From positions 1-39,991 of the forward strand of contig JAGCNO010000065.1 in the NCBI GenBank assembly GCA_017645905.1: a stretch of 39,991 nt of DNA, read 5' to 3'. The translations under genes were made by a program, and so were the position numbers. Below are positions 8,592-16,055 of this stretch, in pieces; within the stretch, counting starts at the first letter, position 1; the number at the start of each line of letters is the position of its first letter. The DNA comes from Prevotella sp. GTDB taxonomy: Bacteria; Bacteroidota; Bacteroidia; Bacteroidales; Bacteroidaceae. The notes beneath the pieces were generated by a model, which saw only the letters and a list, made by a program, of their open reading frames with translations, did no database searches and was not told where the DNA came from.

Positions 8592-9401
8592 ATGCAAGAA
8601 GAGCTCGTATCTGTCATTATGCCGACGTTCAATTGCAGTCAGCAATTGGCTGATAGTATTGACAGCATACTGAACCAGACCTACCAGAACGTTGAACTGC
8701 TCATCACGGACGACCACTCCACTGATGAGGAGACCCTGTCTATCCTGAAGCGTTACAGCGAACAGGACAAGAGGGTCGATGTGCTATTTCTTGAGGAGAA
8801 CAAGGGACCGGGTTATACTCGTGATCAGTCTATTCAGCGGGCGAAGGGCCGGTATATCGCCTTTTGTGACAGCGACGACTGTTGGTTCCCCGAGAAATTG
8901 GAGCGTCAGATAGCCTTTATGAATGAGAAAGGCACTCCGCTGAGCTACACCTCTTATATTATGCGTGATGAGAATGGCAATGAGGTGGGATTTACAACAG
9001 CACCTAAACGTATGACCTTCTCAAAACTGAAGCGAGACAACAAGATAGGATGTTCCACCGCTATCTATGACACGAAACTGTTAGGACGGAAATATTTCAT
9101 GCCTTTTATCCGCAAGCGTCAGGACTGGGGACTCTTTTTGACTATACTGCGCGATAGCAAGGCCACAGCATACGGCTTGCAGGAACCTTTGGCATACTAT
9201 AGCGTGCGTACTTCTTCGGTTTCAAGCAATAAGATGGGGCTTGTCAAATTTAACATCCGCATCTATCAGAAAGTGTTGGGCTTCTCCCCTGTCAAATCCC
9301 GCCTGTACTTCTATTTCATTTTCATGCCGACCTATCTGTTAAAGATTTTAAAGAGAAAATGGGACGGATACCTGTATCTTCGAAAGAGCCGAAAAAGGTA
9401 A
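8592..9401 (+). CDS. Family 2 glycosyltransferase
   Basis: The 269-aa protein has the complete front half of a GT2 enzyme: VSVIMPTFNCSQQLADSIDS, LITDDHSTDEET and the metal-binding FCDSDDCW around residue 98, followed by KRQDWGLFLTILR, typical of short polysaccharide GT2 enzymes. The C-terminus is short and basic and may touch the membrane (YFYFIFMPTYLLKILKRK). It leads a two-gene unit: the wecB frame starts inside its last codons, or at ATG 9401, where the TAA stop and the ATG share one base. Confidence 0.88.
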   Translation: MQEELVSVIMPTFNCSQQLADSIDSILNQTYQNVELLITDDHSTDEETLSILKRYSEQDKRVDVLFLEENKGPGYTRDQSIQRAKGRYIAFCDSDDCWFPEKLERQIAFMNEKGTPLSYTSYIMRDENGNEVGFTTAPKRMTFSKLKRDNKIGCSTAIYDTKLLGRKYFMPFIRKRQDWGLFLTILRDSKATAYGLQEPLAYYSVRTSSVSSNKMGLVKFNIRIYQKVLGFSPVKSRLYFYFIFMPTYLLKILKRKWDGYLYLRKSRKR

Positions 9402-10603
9402 TGCTTGTCTTCGGCACCAGGCCGGAGGCGATAAAGATGGCTCCGCTGGCCATTGAGCTGAAGCAGCGGAAAGAAGATTTTGAGACCATCGTCTGCGTTA
9501 CGGGTCAGCACCGCGAGATGCTCGACCAGGTGTTGCGCATCTTCGACATCAGGCCCGAGTACGACCTGAACATCATGAAGCAGGGGCAGGACCTCTATGA
9601 CATCACCGCCCGGGTGCTGACGGGTATGCGCGACATACTCAAGGAGGTAAAGCCCGACGTGGTGCTCGTTCATGGCGACACCACTACCAGCACCGCCGCC
9701 GCCCTGGCCGCCTTCTACCAGCAGATACCCGTAGGACATGTCGAGGCCGGGCTCCGCACGCACAACATCTACAGCCCTTGGCCGGAGGAGATGAACCGCC
9801 AGCTCACGGGTCGCATAGCCACCTATAACTTCGCTCCAACGCCCCTCAGCCGAAAGAACCTGCTCGATGAGGGTGTGGGTGATGACAAAATCACCGTTAC
9901 GGGAAACACCGTTATCGACGCCCTCCATATCGTCGTGAAGAAACTGAAAGACGACAGCAAGCTGCGCCGGCAGGTGGTCGACACCCTGCTGAATTGCGGC
10001 TACGATGTTTCCCGGCTTAGCGAAATCGAAAACCGAAAATCAGTAAATCGTAAATCCCGCCGTCTGGTCCTTATCACTGGCCATCGCAGGGAGAACTTCG
10101 GCGAGGGATTCATACGCATGGTGACCGCGATGAAAGACCTTGCCGTGAAATACCCCGACGTGGACTTCGTCTATCCCATGCATCTTAATCCCAACGTGCG
10201 AAAGCCCATTGCACAGGTCTTTGAGGGGGATGAAACAAAAAGTGTAAATTGTAAATCCGTAAATAGTAAATTCCCTAACTTCTTCTTCATCGAGCCCCTG
10301 CAATACCTCGAGTTCGTATATCTGATGGAGAAGTCCACCATCGTGCTCACTGACAGCGGCGGCATACAAGAGGAAGCTCCCTCGCTGGGCAAGCCGGTTC
10401 TCGTCATGCGCGACACCACCGAGCGTCCAGAGGCCGTCACCGCAGGAACCGTGAAACTCGTAGGCACCGACTACGACGCCATCGTCCAGAGCGCCTCCCT
10501 GCTACTCGACGACGAGCAGGCATACAACGCCATGAGCCGGGCCGTCAATCCCTATGGCGACGGACTGGCAAGCAAAAGAATAGCCGAAAAACTAAAGTCT
10601 TGA
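9359..10603 (+). CDS. wecB: UDP-N-acetylglucosamine 2-epimerase (non-hydrolysing)
   Basis: The enzyme converts UDP-GlcNAc to UDP-ManNAc for surface polysaccharides. The family signature KVMLVFGTRPEAIKMAPL opens the domain, with HGDTTTS, VGHVEAGLRT, GHRRENFG and the UDP-binding DSGGIQEEAPSLGKPVLVMRDTTERPE further on. The start at 9359 keeps the KKV of the first strand; ATG 9401 is an alternative. At 414 aa it is longer than the usual 370-390, because of two in-frame low-complexity inserts at about residues 222-233 and 295-306 encoded by GTAAATC-like microrepeats. The catalytic blocks on both sides are intact, so the enzyme is probably active. Confidence 0.93.
   Translation: MGRIPVSSKEPKKVMLVFGTRPEAIKMAPLAIELKQRKEDFETIVCVTGQHREMLDQVLRIFDIRPEYDLNIMKQGQDLYDITARVLTGMRDILKEVKPDVVLVHGDTTTSTAAALAAFYQQIPVGHVEAGLRTHNIYSPWPEEMNRQLTGRIATYNFAPTPLSRKNLLDEGVGDDKITVTGNTVIDALHIVVKKLKDDSKLRRQVVDTLLNCGYDVSRLSEIENRKSVNRKSRRLVLITGHRRENFGEGFIRMVTAMKDLAVKYPDVDFVYPMHLNPNVRKPIAQVFEGDETKSVNCKSVNSKFPNFFFIEPLQYLEFVYLMEKSTIVLTDSGGIQEEAPSLGKPVLVMRDTTERPEAVTAGTVKLVGTDYDAIVQSASLLLDDEQAYNAMSRAVNPYGDGLASKRIAEKLKS
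10023..10272 (+). repeat. Two GTAAAT-type microrepeat inserts inside wecB
   Basis: Bases 10023-10057 and 10242-10272 are strings of 7-8 base units around GTAAATC/GTAAATT, unlike the GC-richer coding sequence around them. They encode RKSVNRKS and KSVNCKSVNSK. The same kind of string occurs between genes at about 33108-33135 in this window. The sequence between the two blocks is normal wecB. Confidence 0.7.
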
Positions 10604-10638
10604 AAGCCTCTCTTAAACAGGGGAGGTAGGAGGGGCTT
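10604..10638. terminator. Hairpin element between convergent genes
   Basis: AAGCCTCTC (10604-10612) pairs with GAGGGGCTT (10630-10638) with one mismatch, directly after the wecB stop. The GGGGAGGTAGGAGGGGC core looks like the CCTCC-rich palindromic elements scattered in Prevotella-type genomes. It probably ends both convergent transcripts; a T-run is lacking. Confidence 0.5.
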
Positions 10639-10943
10639 CAGAAGCGCAGCATGTAGTACATCAATGCCGCAAAAGCCAGTAGCAGATACGAGCAGCCCTT
10701 CCAAATCTTTCCGAACACATAGCACGCAACAAGCAGCAACACCACAATGATGATATCGCTCATGCGGAAACGGATGGGCTGGTAGTCCATCATCCCCTCG
10801 TTCAGGAATTCTGAAGGGTCACCACCGCGAGCGGCACGCCCACCCACATAGTCGTCATCATCCTGTGCCCAAAGCTGTATTTTGTTCAAGAACAAGAACA
10901 TTAGGAAATACAGTCTCAGGAGTATTTGCTCTGCCTTTTGCAT
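10638..10943 (-). CDS. Small membrane protein of unknown function
   Basis: About 101 aa from ATG 10943. There is a hydrophobic N-terminal segment (LLRLYFLMFLFLN, possible signal peptide ending LWAQ), an acidic stretch DDDDYVGGRAARGG, and a second hydrophobic block of about 40 residues holding one or two membrane spans (IIIVVLLLVACYVFGKIW...LLLAFAALMYYM). A -7-like box (10960-10953, TACCTTTG on the minus strand) sits so close that the transcript would be almost leaderless, and it argues against the longer start at 10955. I do not recognise a family. Confidence 0.55.
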   Translation of the reverse strand: MQKAEQILLRLYFLMFLFLNKIQLWAQDDDDYVGGRAARGGDPSEFLNEGMMDYQPIRFRMSDIIIVVLLLVACYVFGKIWKGCSYLLLAFAALMYYMLRF

Positions 10944-11035
10944 TTCAGCGTGCAAAGGTAGGCAAAAATCTGTATAAAAAACGTCTTAGGGATGCTAAAA
11001 TACTATAAAATTGCGTTTTCCTCGCCATAAATTAC

Positions 11036-11043
11036 TATCTTTG
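11036..11043 (+). promoter_or_regulatory. -7 element of the tRNA-Arg gene
   Basis: TATCTTTG lies 15 bases before the tRNA. A TTG at 11011-11013 could be the -33 element, at 22 bases spacing. Confidence 0.5.
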
Positions 11044-11058
11044 CACCCAATTTCCGAA

Positions 11059-11130
11059 GCCCTGATAGTTAAATGGATATAACAAGGCTCTCCTAAAGCT
11101 TAGTTCCGGGTTCGATTCCCGGTCGGGGTA
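11059..11130 (+). tRNA. tRNA-Arg (anticodon CCT)
   Basis: A 72-base cloverleaf can be folded by eye. The acceptor stem is GCCCTGA with TCGGGGT (two G-T pairs), the D stem GTTA/TAAC, and the anticodon stem AGGCT/AGCTT with loop CTCCTAA, placing CCT at positions 34-36. The T arm is CCGGG-TTCGATT-CCCGG, and the discriminator base is A. No CCA is encoded. The gene's 3' end is the insertion point of the mobile element that follows, but its mature sequence is complete. Its original terminator now lies 5 kb away at 16211-16253. Confidence 0.9.
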
Positions 11131-12652
11131 CTGAGTGAGAAACTGCCTCGGATTTCTCACTTTCTTTTTCTCCGTACCCTCGTAACTTCTTGGTTTCTTG
11201 AAAGATAAGGTCAAGTACTTGGTTGTATGACTGAGTTCGATATTTTTCTCCGTCAAATACGATTTTTTGCGGAAACATCGAACTCAACAGCTTACACTTC
11301 ACTTTGACTGGTGCATCTTTCATAAATAATCTTAAATTTGCTATGATATTCACCGAATAATCGATTTTCTCTCTCAGCCCTTTGGTGTCTGTCTGTAGGA
11401 GTTCTATACGCCCTTGGAGTTCTTGTATTTGCTTCTCGTACCTCTCCGTAATACGTGTGTGAACCTCAGACGAAAGTGTGCCCTCACATAATCTATCGTC
11501 AGCACCATTGCGTAGAGCCTCAACCTTTTCTATCTCCTTACGTAGAGCCTCAACCTCCTTTTGAACGTCTCGTTTGTGTTCGCCTCGTAGGTCTTGCAGC
11601 ACTTCTGTATAGAGTTGTAACACCTCTTTGTTGGGTCTCAAACCTCCTACCCAAGTAGCGAACTTGTCGTTTACATAGTCGGCTGGTCTGCGAAGGTGCT
11701 TTCCATCGTGGCAACAGTTGTAGTATTTGTATTTGCCGCCCTTACCAGTGCTTGCGGCTCCTGTGATAGAGTGCCCACAGATGGGACACACTATGTACTT
11801 TCGTAGGAACAAGTCTGGGTCTATTGCCTTGCTCAACTTTGGCTCACTTTTGCGCTTACCGTCCAAGATTTCTTGTACCTTGTCGAAGGTCTCGGCATCA
11901 ATGATGGCTTGATGCTGTCCTCTGACTATCTGCTCTTCCTCATCCTTATAGGCTGGCACTCTTATTTGTCCTTTATAGAAGATGTTACGCAGCATCTTAA
12001 AGAATGTACCTCGTGGAATAGATGGGCATAGCCTACGTCTTATGCAGTTGGCTGTTTCAATGCCCTTCGCAACCTCTTGGAACGCTTGGCGTATGGCTTT
12101 TGCTTGAGTTTCGTCAATGTCAACGTATGGCTCTCCGCTCTCAGTTCTCTTGTTCACGTAGCCTCGTGGAGCTTTGTTTGAGCATCTGCCTTTGAGTAAC
12201 GTACCATGTATGCCGTCCTTTGTTCTACGTGAAATCTTGTCATCCTCTGCGTGTGCTATGCCGCAGTACATAGAGAGCATTAGCGACCACTCTGTACCGT
12301 TGAAGTCAATAGGTGACTCAATAGCGTTAATCTCAATTCCTAACTCGTCATAGAACTTGCGTTTATAGGTAAAAGCGAACTCAACATTACGAGAGTACCT
12401 ATCCCAACGTAGAAACAGCACCTTATTAACCTCGTGCCTATGTTTCTTACAGTAGTTGTAGATTTGCTTTAGTTTGGGTCTGCGCAAGTCAAAATGCTTG
12501 GCTGAATAGTCTTCTTTGTATGGCTTTTCTTCACCTACGATGTTGTAGTGATGATTATCGCAGTAGGCTCTCAGATACCTCTCTTGCATATCAAGTGAGC
12601 ATCCATCTGCTTGTTCGTCCGTACTAACGCGGCAGTATAAAATAACATTCAT
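11093..12652 (-). CDS. Large serine recombinase (integrase of the element)
   Basis: The 519-aa frame has the resolvase N-terminal domain with catalytic Ser10 in YCRVSTDEQ, an LRWDRYSRN block, the Recombinase domain (APRGYVNKR...), a zinc ribbon (CPIC at 289-292 with CC at 313-314) and a coiled-coil region of about 365-455. These are the parts of serine integrases that insert and excise elements. It sits at the left end and its last ten residues (RPGIEPGTKL) are only the antisense reading of the tRNA T-arm, ending at a TAG within the tRNA. Residues up to about 509 belong to the element. In the excised circle the frame would continue for 34 other codons (see 16097-16211). Confidence 0.9.
   Translation of the reverse strand: MNVILYCRVSTDEQADGCSLDMQERYLRAYCDNHHYNIVGEEKPYKEDYSAKHFDLRRPKLKQIYNYCKKHRHEVNKVLFLRWDRYSRNVEFAFTYKRKFYDELGIEINAIESPIDFNGTEWSLMLSMYCGIAHAEDDKISRRTKDGIHGTLLKGRCSNKAPRGYVNKRTESGEPYVDIDETQAKAIRQAFQEVAKGIETANCIRRRLCPSIPRGTFFKMLRNIFYKGQIRVPAYKDEEEQIVRGQHQAIIDAETFDKVQEILDGKRKSEPKLSKAIDPDLFLRKYIVCPICGHSITGAASTGKGGKYKYYNCCHDGKHLRRPADYVNDKFATWVGGLRPNKEVLQLYTEVLQDLRGEHKRDVQKEVEALRKEIEKVEALRNGADDRLCEGTLSSEVHTRITERYEKQIQELQGRIELLQTDTKGLREKIDYSVNIIANLRLFMKDAPVKVKCKLLSSMFPQKIVFDGEKYRTQSYNQVLDLIFQETKKLRGYGEKESEKSEAVSHSVPRPGIEPGTKL
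11125..11135 (+). repeat. Left attachment site core (attL)
   Basis: GGGGTACTGAG spans the last bases of the tRNA acceptor stem, the discriminator base and the next five bases. It is repeated exactly at 16201-16211. Confidence 0.75.
11135..11160 (+). terminator. Element-borne hairpin after the tRNA
   Basis: GTGAGAAA (11135-11142) and TTTCTCAC (11153-11160) pair perfectly and are followed on the plus strand by TTTCTTTTTCT. It lies inside the recombinase coding sequence on the other strand but could end the tRNA transcript in place of the native terminator that the insertion moved away. Confidence 0.55.
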
Positions 12653-12664
12653 AACTTGTAATTT

Positions 12665-12796
12665 TTAATTCTCATTATTGTTTAATTGGAGTTCACCTAT
12701 GAAATATAGGTATTCCCTTATGTTCTTTATTTCCTCTTCACTGTATTTCCTTTCTCCTTTATTTAGTATTTTCTTACAGTATTCAAGTGGTAACAC
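12665..12796 (-). CDS. 43-aa peptide, companion of the serine recombinase
   Basis: A GTG-initiated frame (12796 to TAA at 12665) encodes a 43-aa peptide containing LEYCKKILNKGERKYSEEE, then IREYLYFIGELQ. It ends 12 bases before the recombinase start. A TAA upstream in frame rules out a longer ATG version. The composition, with charged helices and a YSEEEIKNIREYLY pattern, looks like real protein, and similar short proteins beside site-specific recombinases are my recollection for Bacteroidota elements rather than a tested match. It could be a directionality or regulatory factor, but that is inference. The rest of 12653-12953 is AT-rich, with a -7 box (TATCTTTG, 12918-12911) and the end of a broken frame rich in KKEEVEALRAKG. 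Confidence 0.6.
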   Translation of the reverse strand: MLPLEYCKKILNKGERKYSEEEIKNIREYLYFIGELQLNNNEN

Positions 12797-12910
12797 TTTC
12801 TTATTTATTTACCGTGCATCTTGAAAGACGCTTATTTTTCAGCCATACCTTTGGCTCGGAGGGCTTCCACCTCCTCTTTTTTAGTGACTTGGCCAAGTGT
12901 TCGAACATTG

Positions 12911-12918
12911 CAAAGATA
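12911..12918 (-). promoter_or_regulatory. -7 element for the 43-aa peptide and recombinase genes
   Basis: TATCTTTG on the minus strand would start a transcript near 12905 with a leader of about 110 bases to the GTG start at 12796. No clear -33 element is seen. Confidence 0.4.
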
Positions 12919-12953
12919 TAAAAAATATTTTAAAATTCCAAATTTTATTTAAA

Positions 12954-13580
12954 TTATTTTTCAATAAGACTTTGGCACTTGCGTATTGTGTTGACGCTTG
13001 TGTGCGTTATTTTACTGATGTTGCGGAGGCTGATGCCCTTACGAAGCAAGCGGATTTCCTCGGCATACTGTTCACGCATAGCCTCGTCAGATTTTTTGTA
13101 GCCCTCTTTACGTCCTACCTTACCGCCATTGGCTCGATAGTTCTTATATCCGCTCTCGACACGTTCACGAATGGTCTTGCGTTCCATACGTGCCACCTCG
13201 GCTAAGATGGTTATGAGGAACTGAGACATTGGATTGACCTCACCATCGGTGGTCAGTGTCTCGATACCATAGTTCTGAATGTAGAGGCTGATACCCAACC
13301 TGTTGAACTGTTCTATCACTTCCAACACTTGCAGCGTGTCACGTCCAAGGCGTGAGAGTTCTGTCACCGCCACCTTATTAATATTATGGGCTTGTACGTA
13401 GTCCACCATACGGCTCAGTTCTTTGCGCTCGGTATTCTTCTTGGCTCCGCTCACCTTCTCACAAAAGACAGCCTCAACGCTCCAACTATTACGCTGGGCG
13501 AGGGCGGTAAGTTCATTCACTTGACGGTCGTACTCTTGAATGCTGGTACTGACTCTGGCAAAGATGCAAATTTTATCCAT
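12954..13580 (-). CDS. Small serine recombinase (resolvase/invertase type)
   Basis: The protein is 208 aa from ATG 13580. A longer frame to 13613 would start inside the promoter box, so it is rejected. It has catalytic Ser11 in IFARVSTSIQEYDRQ, the VTELSRLGRD block, the AEVARMERKTIRERVESG linker and a C-terminal helix-turn-helix (LRKGISLRNISKITHTSVNTIRK), the full layout of the Hin/Pin/resolvase family. It may resolve replicated copies of the element or invert DNA, but no inversion sites are obvious. It is read towards the large recombinase and has its own promoter, back to back with the regulator. Confidence 0.9.
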   Translation of the reverse strand: MDKICIFARVSTSIQEYDRQVNELTALAQRNSWSVEAVFCEKVSGAKKNTERKELSRMVDYVQAHNINKVAVTELSRLGRDTLQVLEVIEQFNRLGISLYIQNYGIETLTTDGEVNPMSQFLITILAEVARMERKTIRERVESGYKNYRANGGKVGRKEGYKKSDEAMREQYAEEIRLLRKGISLRNISKITHTSVNTIRKCQSLIEK

Positions 13581-13610
13581 ATTTGATATATGCGTTAATT
13601 GATTACTCTG

Positions 13611-13711
13611 CAAAGGTACAAAAAAGTTAAGAAACAGCCAAACAATAATTGATTTATTTTTATAATAAACCTAAAATAATTTGTATTTTACGACAATTAT
13701 GACTACATTTG
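13611..13711. promoter_or_regulatory. Back-to-back promoters for the resolvase and the Cro/CI regulator
   Basis: On the minus strand TTTG (13642-13639) and TACCTTTG (13618-13611) are 20 bases apart. On the plus strand TTTG (13680-13683) and TACATTTG (13704-13711) are also 20 bases apart. Both fit the Bacteroidota consensus. The regulator transcript would have a leader of only about 10 bases. The 36 bases between the two -33 elements are a natural operator site for the regulator. Confidence 0.75.
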
Positions 13712-13726
13712 CAAAAAATTCATCGT

Positions 13727-14053
13727 ATGAGTAAGATATTGGCTGACAATGTGAGGAGGATATGCAAAGCACAGGGTAAACAGATGAAAGACCTTGCAGC
13801 GAGTATGGGGATAGACCCAGCATCATTGACGAGGGCACTGAACGGTAACGCTCGCCTTGACACAATTCAGAAAATAGCGACCGCCTTGGGTGTGTCATTG
13901 AAGAGTCTATTTGAGCCGATGGATGATGTCGAGGGCTTCATCCGCATACGTGGAAAGGCGTATCAGTTCAACAGCAGAGCAGAGTTAGATAAGTTGCTAA
14001 ATAATGAAGATGAAGTAAAACGACAGGAGGGAAACAACTATGACAGAGTATGA
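13727..14053 (+). CDS. Cro/CI-type (XRE) transcriptional regulator
   Basis: From ATG 13727 the protein is 108 aa. The N-terminal helix-turn-helix reads [20 protein letters not shown], then [20 protein letters not shown] and [18 protein letters not shown], a classic XRE domain covering about residues 5-65. The C-terminal part ([22 protein letters not shown]) is short and may help pairing. It probably represses its own and the divergent resolvase promoter, controlling the element's state. The final codons overlap the acetyltransferase gene by 14 bases. Confidence 0.88.
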   Translation: MSKILADNVRRICKAQGKQMKDLAASMGIDPASLTRALNGNARLDTIQKIATALGVSLKSLFEPMDDVEGFIRIRGKAYQFNSRAELDKLLNNEDEVKRQEGNNYDRV

Positions 14054-14642
14054 GAAATGTATGGCTGGTGAATACTACGATTGTCATTCACCAGAGTTTA
14101 TTGAGGGTAAGGCAAGAGCGTCGAATTGGTGTACAAAGTATAACGCTATTCCCTATGCTCAGCGTTCGGTACGCAGGAAGATGCTTGAAGAACTCTTTGG
14201 AGCGATAGGTACAAACGTAAGTGTAGGTGATGGGTTTACCTGTGGCTTTGGAGTTAACATATATGTTGGTTCTAACGTGTCAATCAATATGAACTGCACC
14301 TTGATAGATTGCAACCGCATTACCATTGGTTCTAACGTACTCATTGCTCCTTGTGTTCATATTACGACCGCCACACACCCTGTAGAACTTGAAGATAGAT
14401 TGACTCCTAACTGGTCACCAGATACAGGTGAATACTTTTGGAGAACTTATGCCCTACCTGTAACCATTGAGGATAATTGTTGGATTGGGGCGAACGTTGT
14501 CATTCTTCCTGGGGTGACAATTGGTGCTGGCACAGTGATTGGTGCTGGCTCTGTTGTGACAAAGGATATACCAGCCAATGTCGTAGCAGTTGGTAATCCT
14601 TGTAGGGTCATAAGAGAAATAAATCGTAAAGATAACATATAA
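14040..14642 (+). CDS. Maltose/galactoside O-acetyltransferase family protein
   Basis: The 200-aa protein has the N-terminal maltose acetyltransferase block ([19 protein letters not shown]), left-handed beta-helix hexapeptide repeats ([11 protein letters not shown] to [27 protein letters not shown]) and the ITTATHPVE motif with the likely catalytic His. It transfers acetyl from acetyl-CoA to a sugar hydroxyl. AGGAGG at 14025-14030 is an unusually strong ribosome binding site for this group. It is the one metabolic cargo gene of the element and follows the regulator in the same transcript; it may alter a surface saccharide or detoxify a sugar analogue. Confidence 0.9.
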   Translation: MTEYEKCMAGEYYDCHSPEFIEGKARASNWCTKYNAIPYAQRSVRRKMLEELFGAIGTNVSVGDGFTCGFGVNIYVGSNVSINMNCTLIDCNRITIGSNVLIAPCVHITTATHPVELEDRLTPNWSPDTGEYFWRTYALPVTIEDNCWIGANVVILPGVTIGAGTVIGAGSVVTKDIPANVVAVGNPCRVIREINRKDNI

Positions 14643-14683
14643 GTTATCAAGATTATCTTTTAAGTTAGAATGATACAAAAAAG

Positions 14684-14723
14684 ATGTATCAATGATTTCA
14701 TTTTATTGATTTCATTGATACAT
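14684..14723. terminator. Two-way terminator between acetyltransferase and rep genes
   Basis: ATGTATCAATGA (14684-14695) and TCATTGATACAT (14712-14723) form a perfect 12-bp stem followed by TTTTTAATTT. It separates two convergent genes. Confidence 0.75.
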
Positions 14724-14740
14724 TTTTAATTTGACACGCT

Positions 14741-14791
14741 ACCCCTATATTTACTAAGGAATATGTGATTTGTGACATATTTCGTAGGGGT
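14741..14791. repeat. Nested inverted repeats next to rep, possible replication or transfer origin
   Basis: The outer arms ACCCCTA (14741-14747) and TAGGGGT (14785-14791) enclose inner arms AATATGT (14760-14766) and ACATATT (14775-14781). The structure lies within 15 bases of the 3' end of the rep gene. Nested cruciforms of this size are typical of nick sites for rolling-circle Rep proteins; assignment is inference. Confidence 0.4.
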
Positions 14792-14804
14792 GGTTGTTAT
14801 AATC

Positions 14805-15749
14805 CTATGAGCGTCCTAACAGATGCTTCCAACTGGCATCCATTTTACGACTCTGAAAACGTATAACACTCCCAAGGTAATGAAAGAACATACCTTCGAG
14901 AACAGCCTCATCGAATAGAATGAGAGGTGTGTATTGGATGCCTATACGCTCGACATAATTCTTGATGTCCTCTGCGTTTAGATGTACCTCTGTGCGATAG
15001 AGTTTCTTGGGGTTGCCGTAGTAGTTGAGTATATACTGCTTGTCTGATGAGTTCTTGATTTCCGCTACCTTGTCGTAGGTTAGTACAGTTATGCCCTTAC
15101 TCTTGTCCTTGATGGCGTTGCGTTGCTTGATGTTCACCGTTTGATATTTGCTTTGATTGTTGAGGCTACCACTTGCAGGATAATTGATTTCTGGCCTGTC
15201 TTCATCTCTATCTGTGACACGCTTGCCGTTCAAGATGGTTATGACGTTCTTGTTGTGGAGCAACTTTTTGACAACCTTGCTGATATTGAATGGTGTGTCA
15301 AGTGCGAGGTCAAGACTCGTCACGTTATGGAACTCCAGCCCAAGTCTCTGCTCAATGTAGGTCAGAAAATAGATTTCTTTTGAGTAGAGAGTCTCGTTGT
15401 TGAGGCTGAGCCAAACCTTACGCAGCCCATTTGTGTGCGTGTTACTCTGCTCGTCACCTCGTGCGAGATTGAATTTCAGATGTCCGAACTCTATATCACG
15501 TGTGCCATTGTCCAATCTAATGACATAGACGTTCTCAAAATATCTTCCCTCAGTTCTATATAATCTAAAGTTGCTTTGGCTTTCATCTTCTATGTCGTTC
15601 ACATCTAAACGCTCACCCATTTCAAGGTGGCTGAGTTGTTCAAAGTAGTAAGGATGCACGACCTCATAGCAGATGGTCCCTGCATCAAGTTGAATTGGTC
15701 TGTTACATACTCGTTTCATCGTCTTGGTTATTACTTTCATTATTTTCAT
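14805..15749 (-). CDS. Rolling-circle-type replication initiator (Rep_trans-like)
   Basis: The protein is 314 aa, or 304 if it starts at ATG 15719, which would cut the overlap with the next gene to 17 bases. SLDLALDTPFNI, VLTYDKVAEI and LYRTEVHLN resemble the conserved D-x-A-x-D, Y-D-K-x-x-E and R-x-E-x-x-L blocks of the Rep_trans / replication initiation factor family (PF02486). These proteins nick one DNA strand through a tyrosine. The match is by pattern only and moderate. Its presence in an integrated element suggests the excised circle can replicate. It is transcribed towards the acetyltransferase gene and follows a small basic protein gene. Confidence 0.65.
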   Translation of the reverse strand: MKIMKVITKTMKRVCNRPIQLDAGTICYEVVHPYYFEQLSHLEMGERLDVNDIEDESQSNFRLYRTEGRYFENVYVIRLDNGTRDIEFGHLKFNLARGDEQSNTHTNGLRKVWLSLNNETLYSKEIYFLTYIEQRLGLEFHNVTSLDLALDTPFNISKVVKKLLHNKNVITILNGKRVTDRDEDRPEINYPASGSLNNQSKYQTVNIKQRNAIKDKSKGITVLTYDKVAEIKNSSDKQYILNYYGNPKKLYRTEVHLNAEDIKNYVERIGIQYTPLILFDEAVLEGMFFHYLGSVIRFQSRKMDASWKHLLGRS

Positions 15750-15894
15750 TTGGGCGATATGGTATCGTAGCCCAATACTGACGCATTGCGTTACTAATAG
15801 CTTGTTTGTGGCTGTCGCTAAAGCTGCGACCCTTCAAACTTTGTGAGATACGCTTCTTGGTATCGTCACGCAAATCTCGAAATTGTCTTTTCAT
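15703..15894 (-). CDS. Small basic protein with NUMOD3-like motif
   Basis: The 63-aa protein carries ISQSLKGRSFSDSHKQAISN and AMRQYW, which resembles the short DNA-binding NUMOD3 motif of homing nucleases, while its end (NENNESNNQDDETSM) is polar. It overlaps the start of the rep gene, so both are probably made from one message and it may help Rep bind DNA. That role is inferred only from position. Confidence 0.6.
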   Translation of the reverse strand: MKRQFRDLRDDTKKRISQSLKGRSFSDSHKQAISNAMRQYWATIPYRPNENNESNNQDDETSM

Positions 15895-16055
15895 ACGTCT
15901 TAGTTTTAATATAAATAGTAGATTAGTTCAAAAAAGTGGGTATAGTAAAGAATTTTTTTTGACAACATAGCTGCACTATTCAGGGAAAACAGTTGTATGC
16001 CTACTATGCAGTAAGTATAAGAAGAAGTGCAAGGTTACATAAAGACAAGTAAACA
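15895..16055. other. AT-rich non-coding stretch of the element
   Basis: No protein-like frame is seen on either strand. The stretch contains A/T runs and short imperfect repeats such as CTACTAT and GTATGCCTACTATGCAG. It probably holds the promoter of the small protein and rep, and could hold a transfer or replication site. Confidence 0.4.

Noticed and set aside
11035-11256. 73-aa minus-strand frame across the tRNA
   Set aside because: It is only antisense tRNA and recombinase-shadow sequence; the PDRESNPELSF reading is a common antisense-tRNA artefact.
12840-12908. Short minus-strand frame MFEHLAKS... upstream of the recombinase
   Set aside because: Its ATG lies at the -7 box and the protein-like part (KKEEVEALRAKG) is in a different frame behind a run of six A, so at most it is a decayed remnant.
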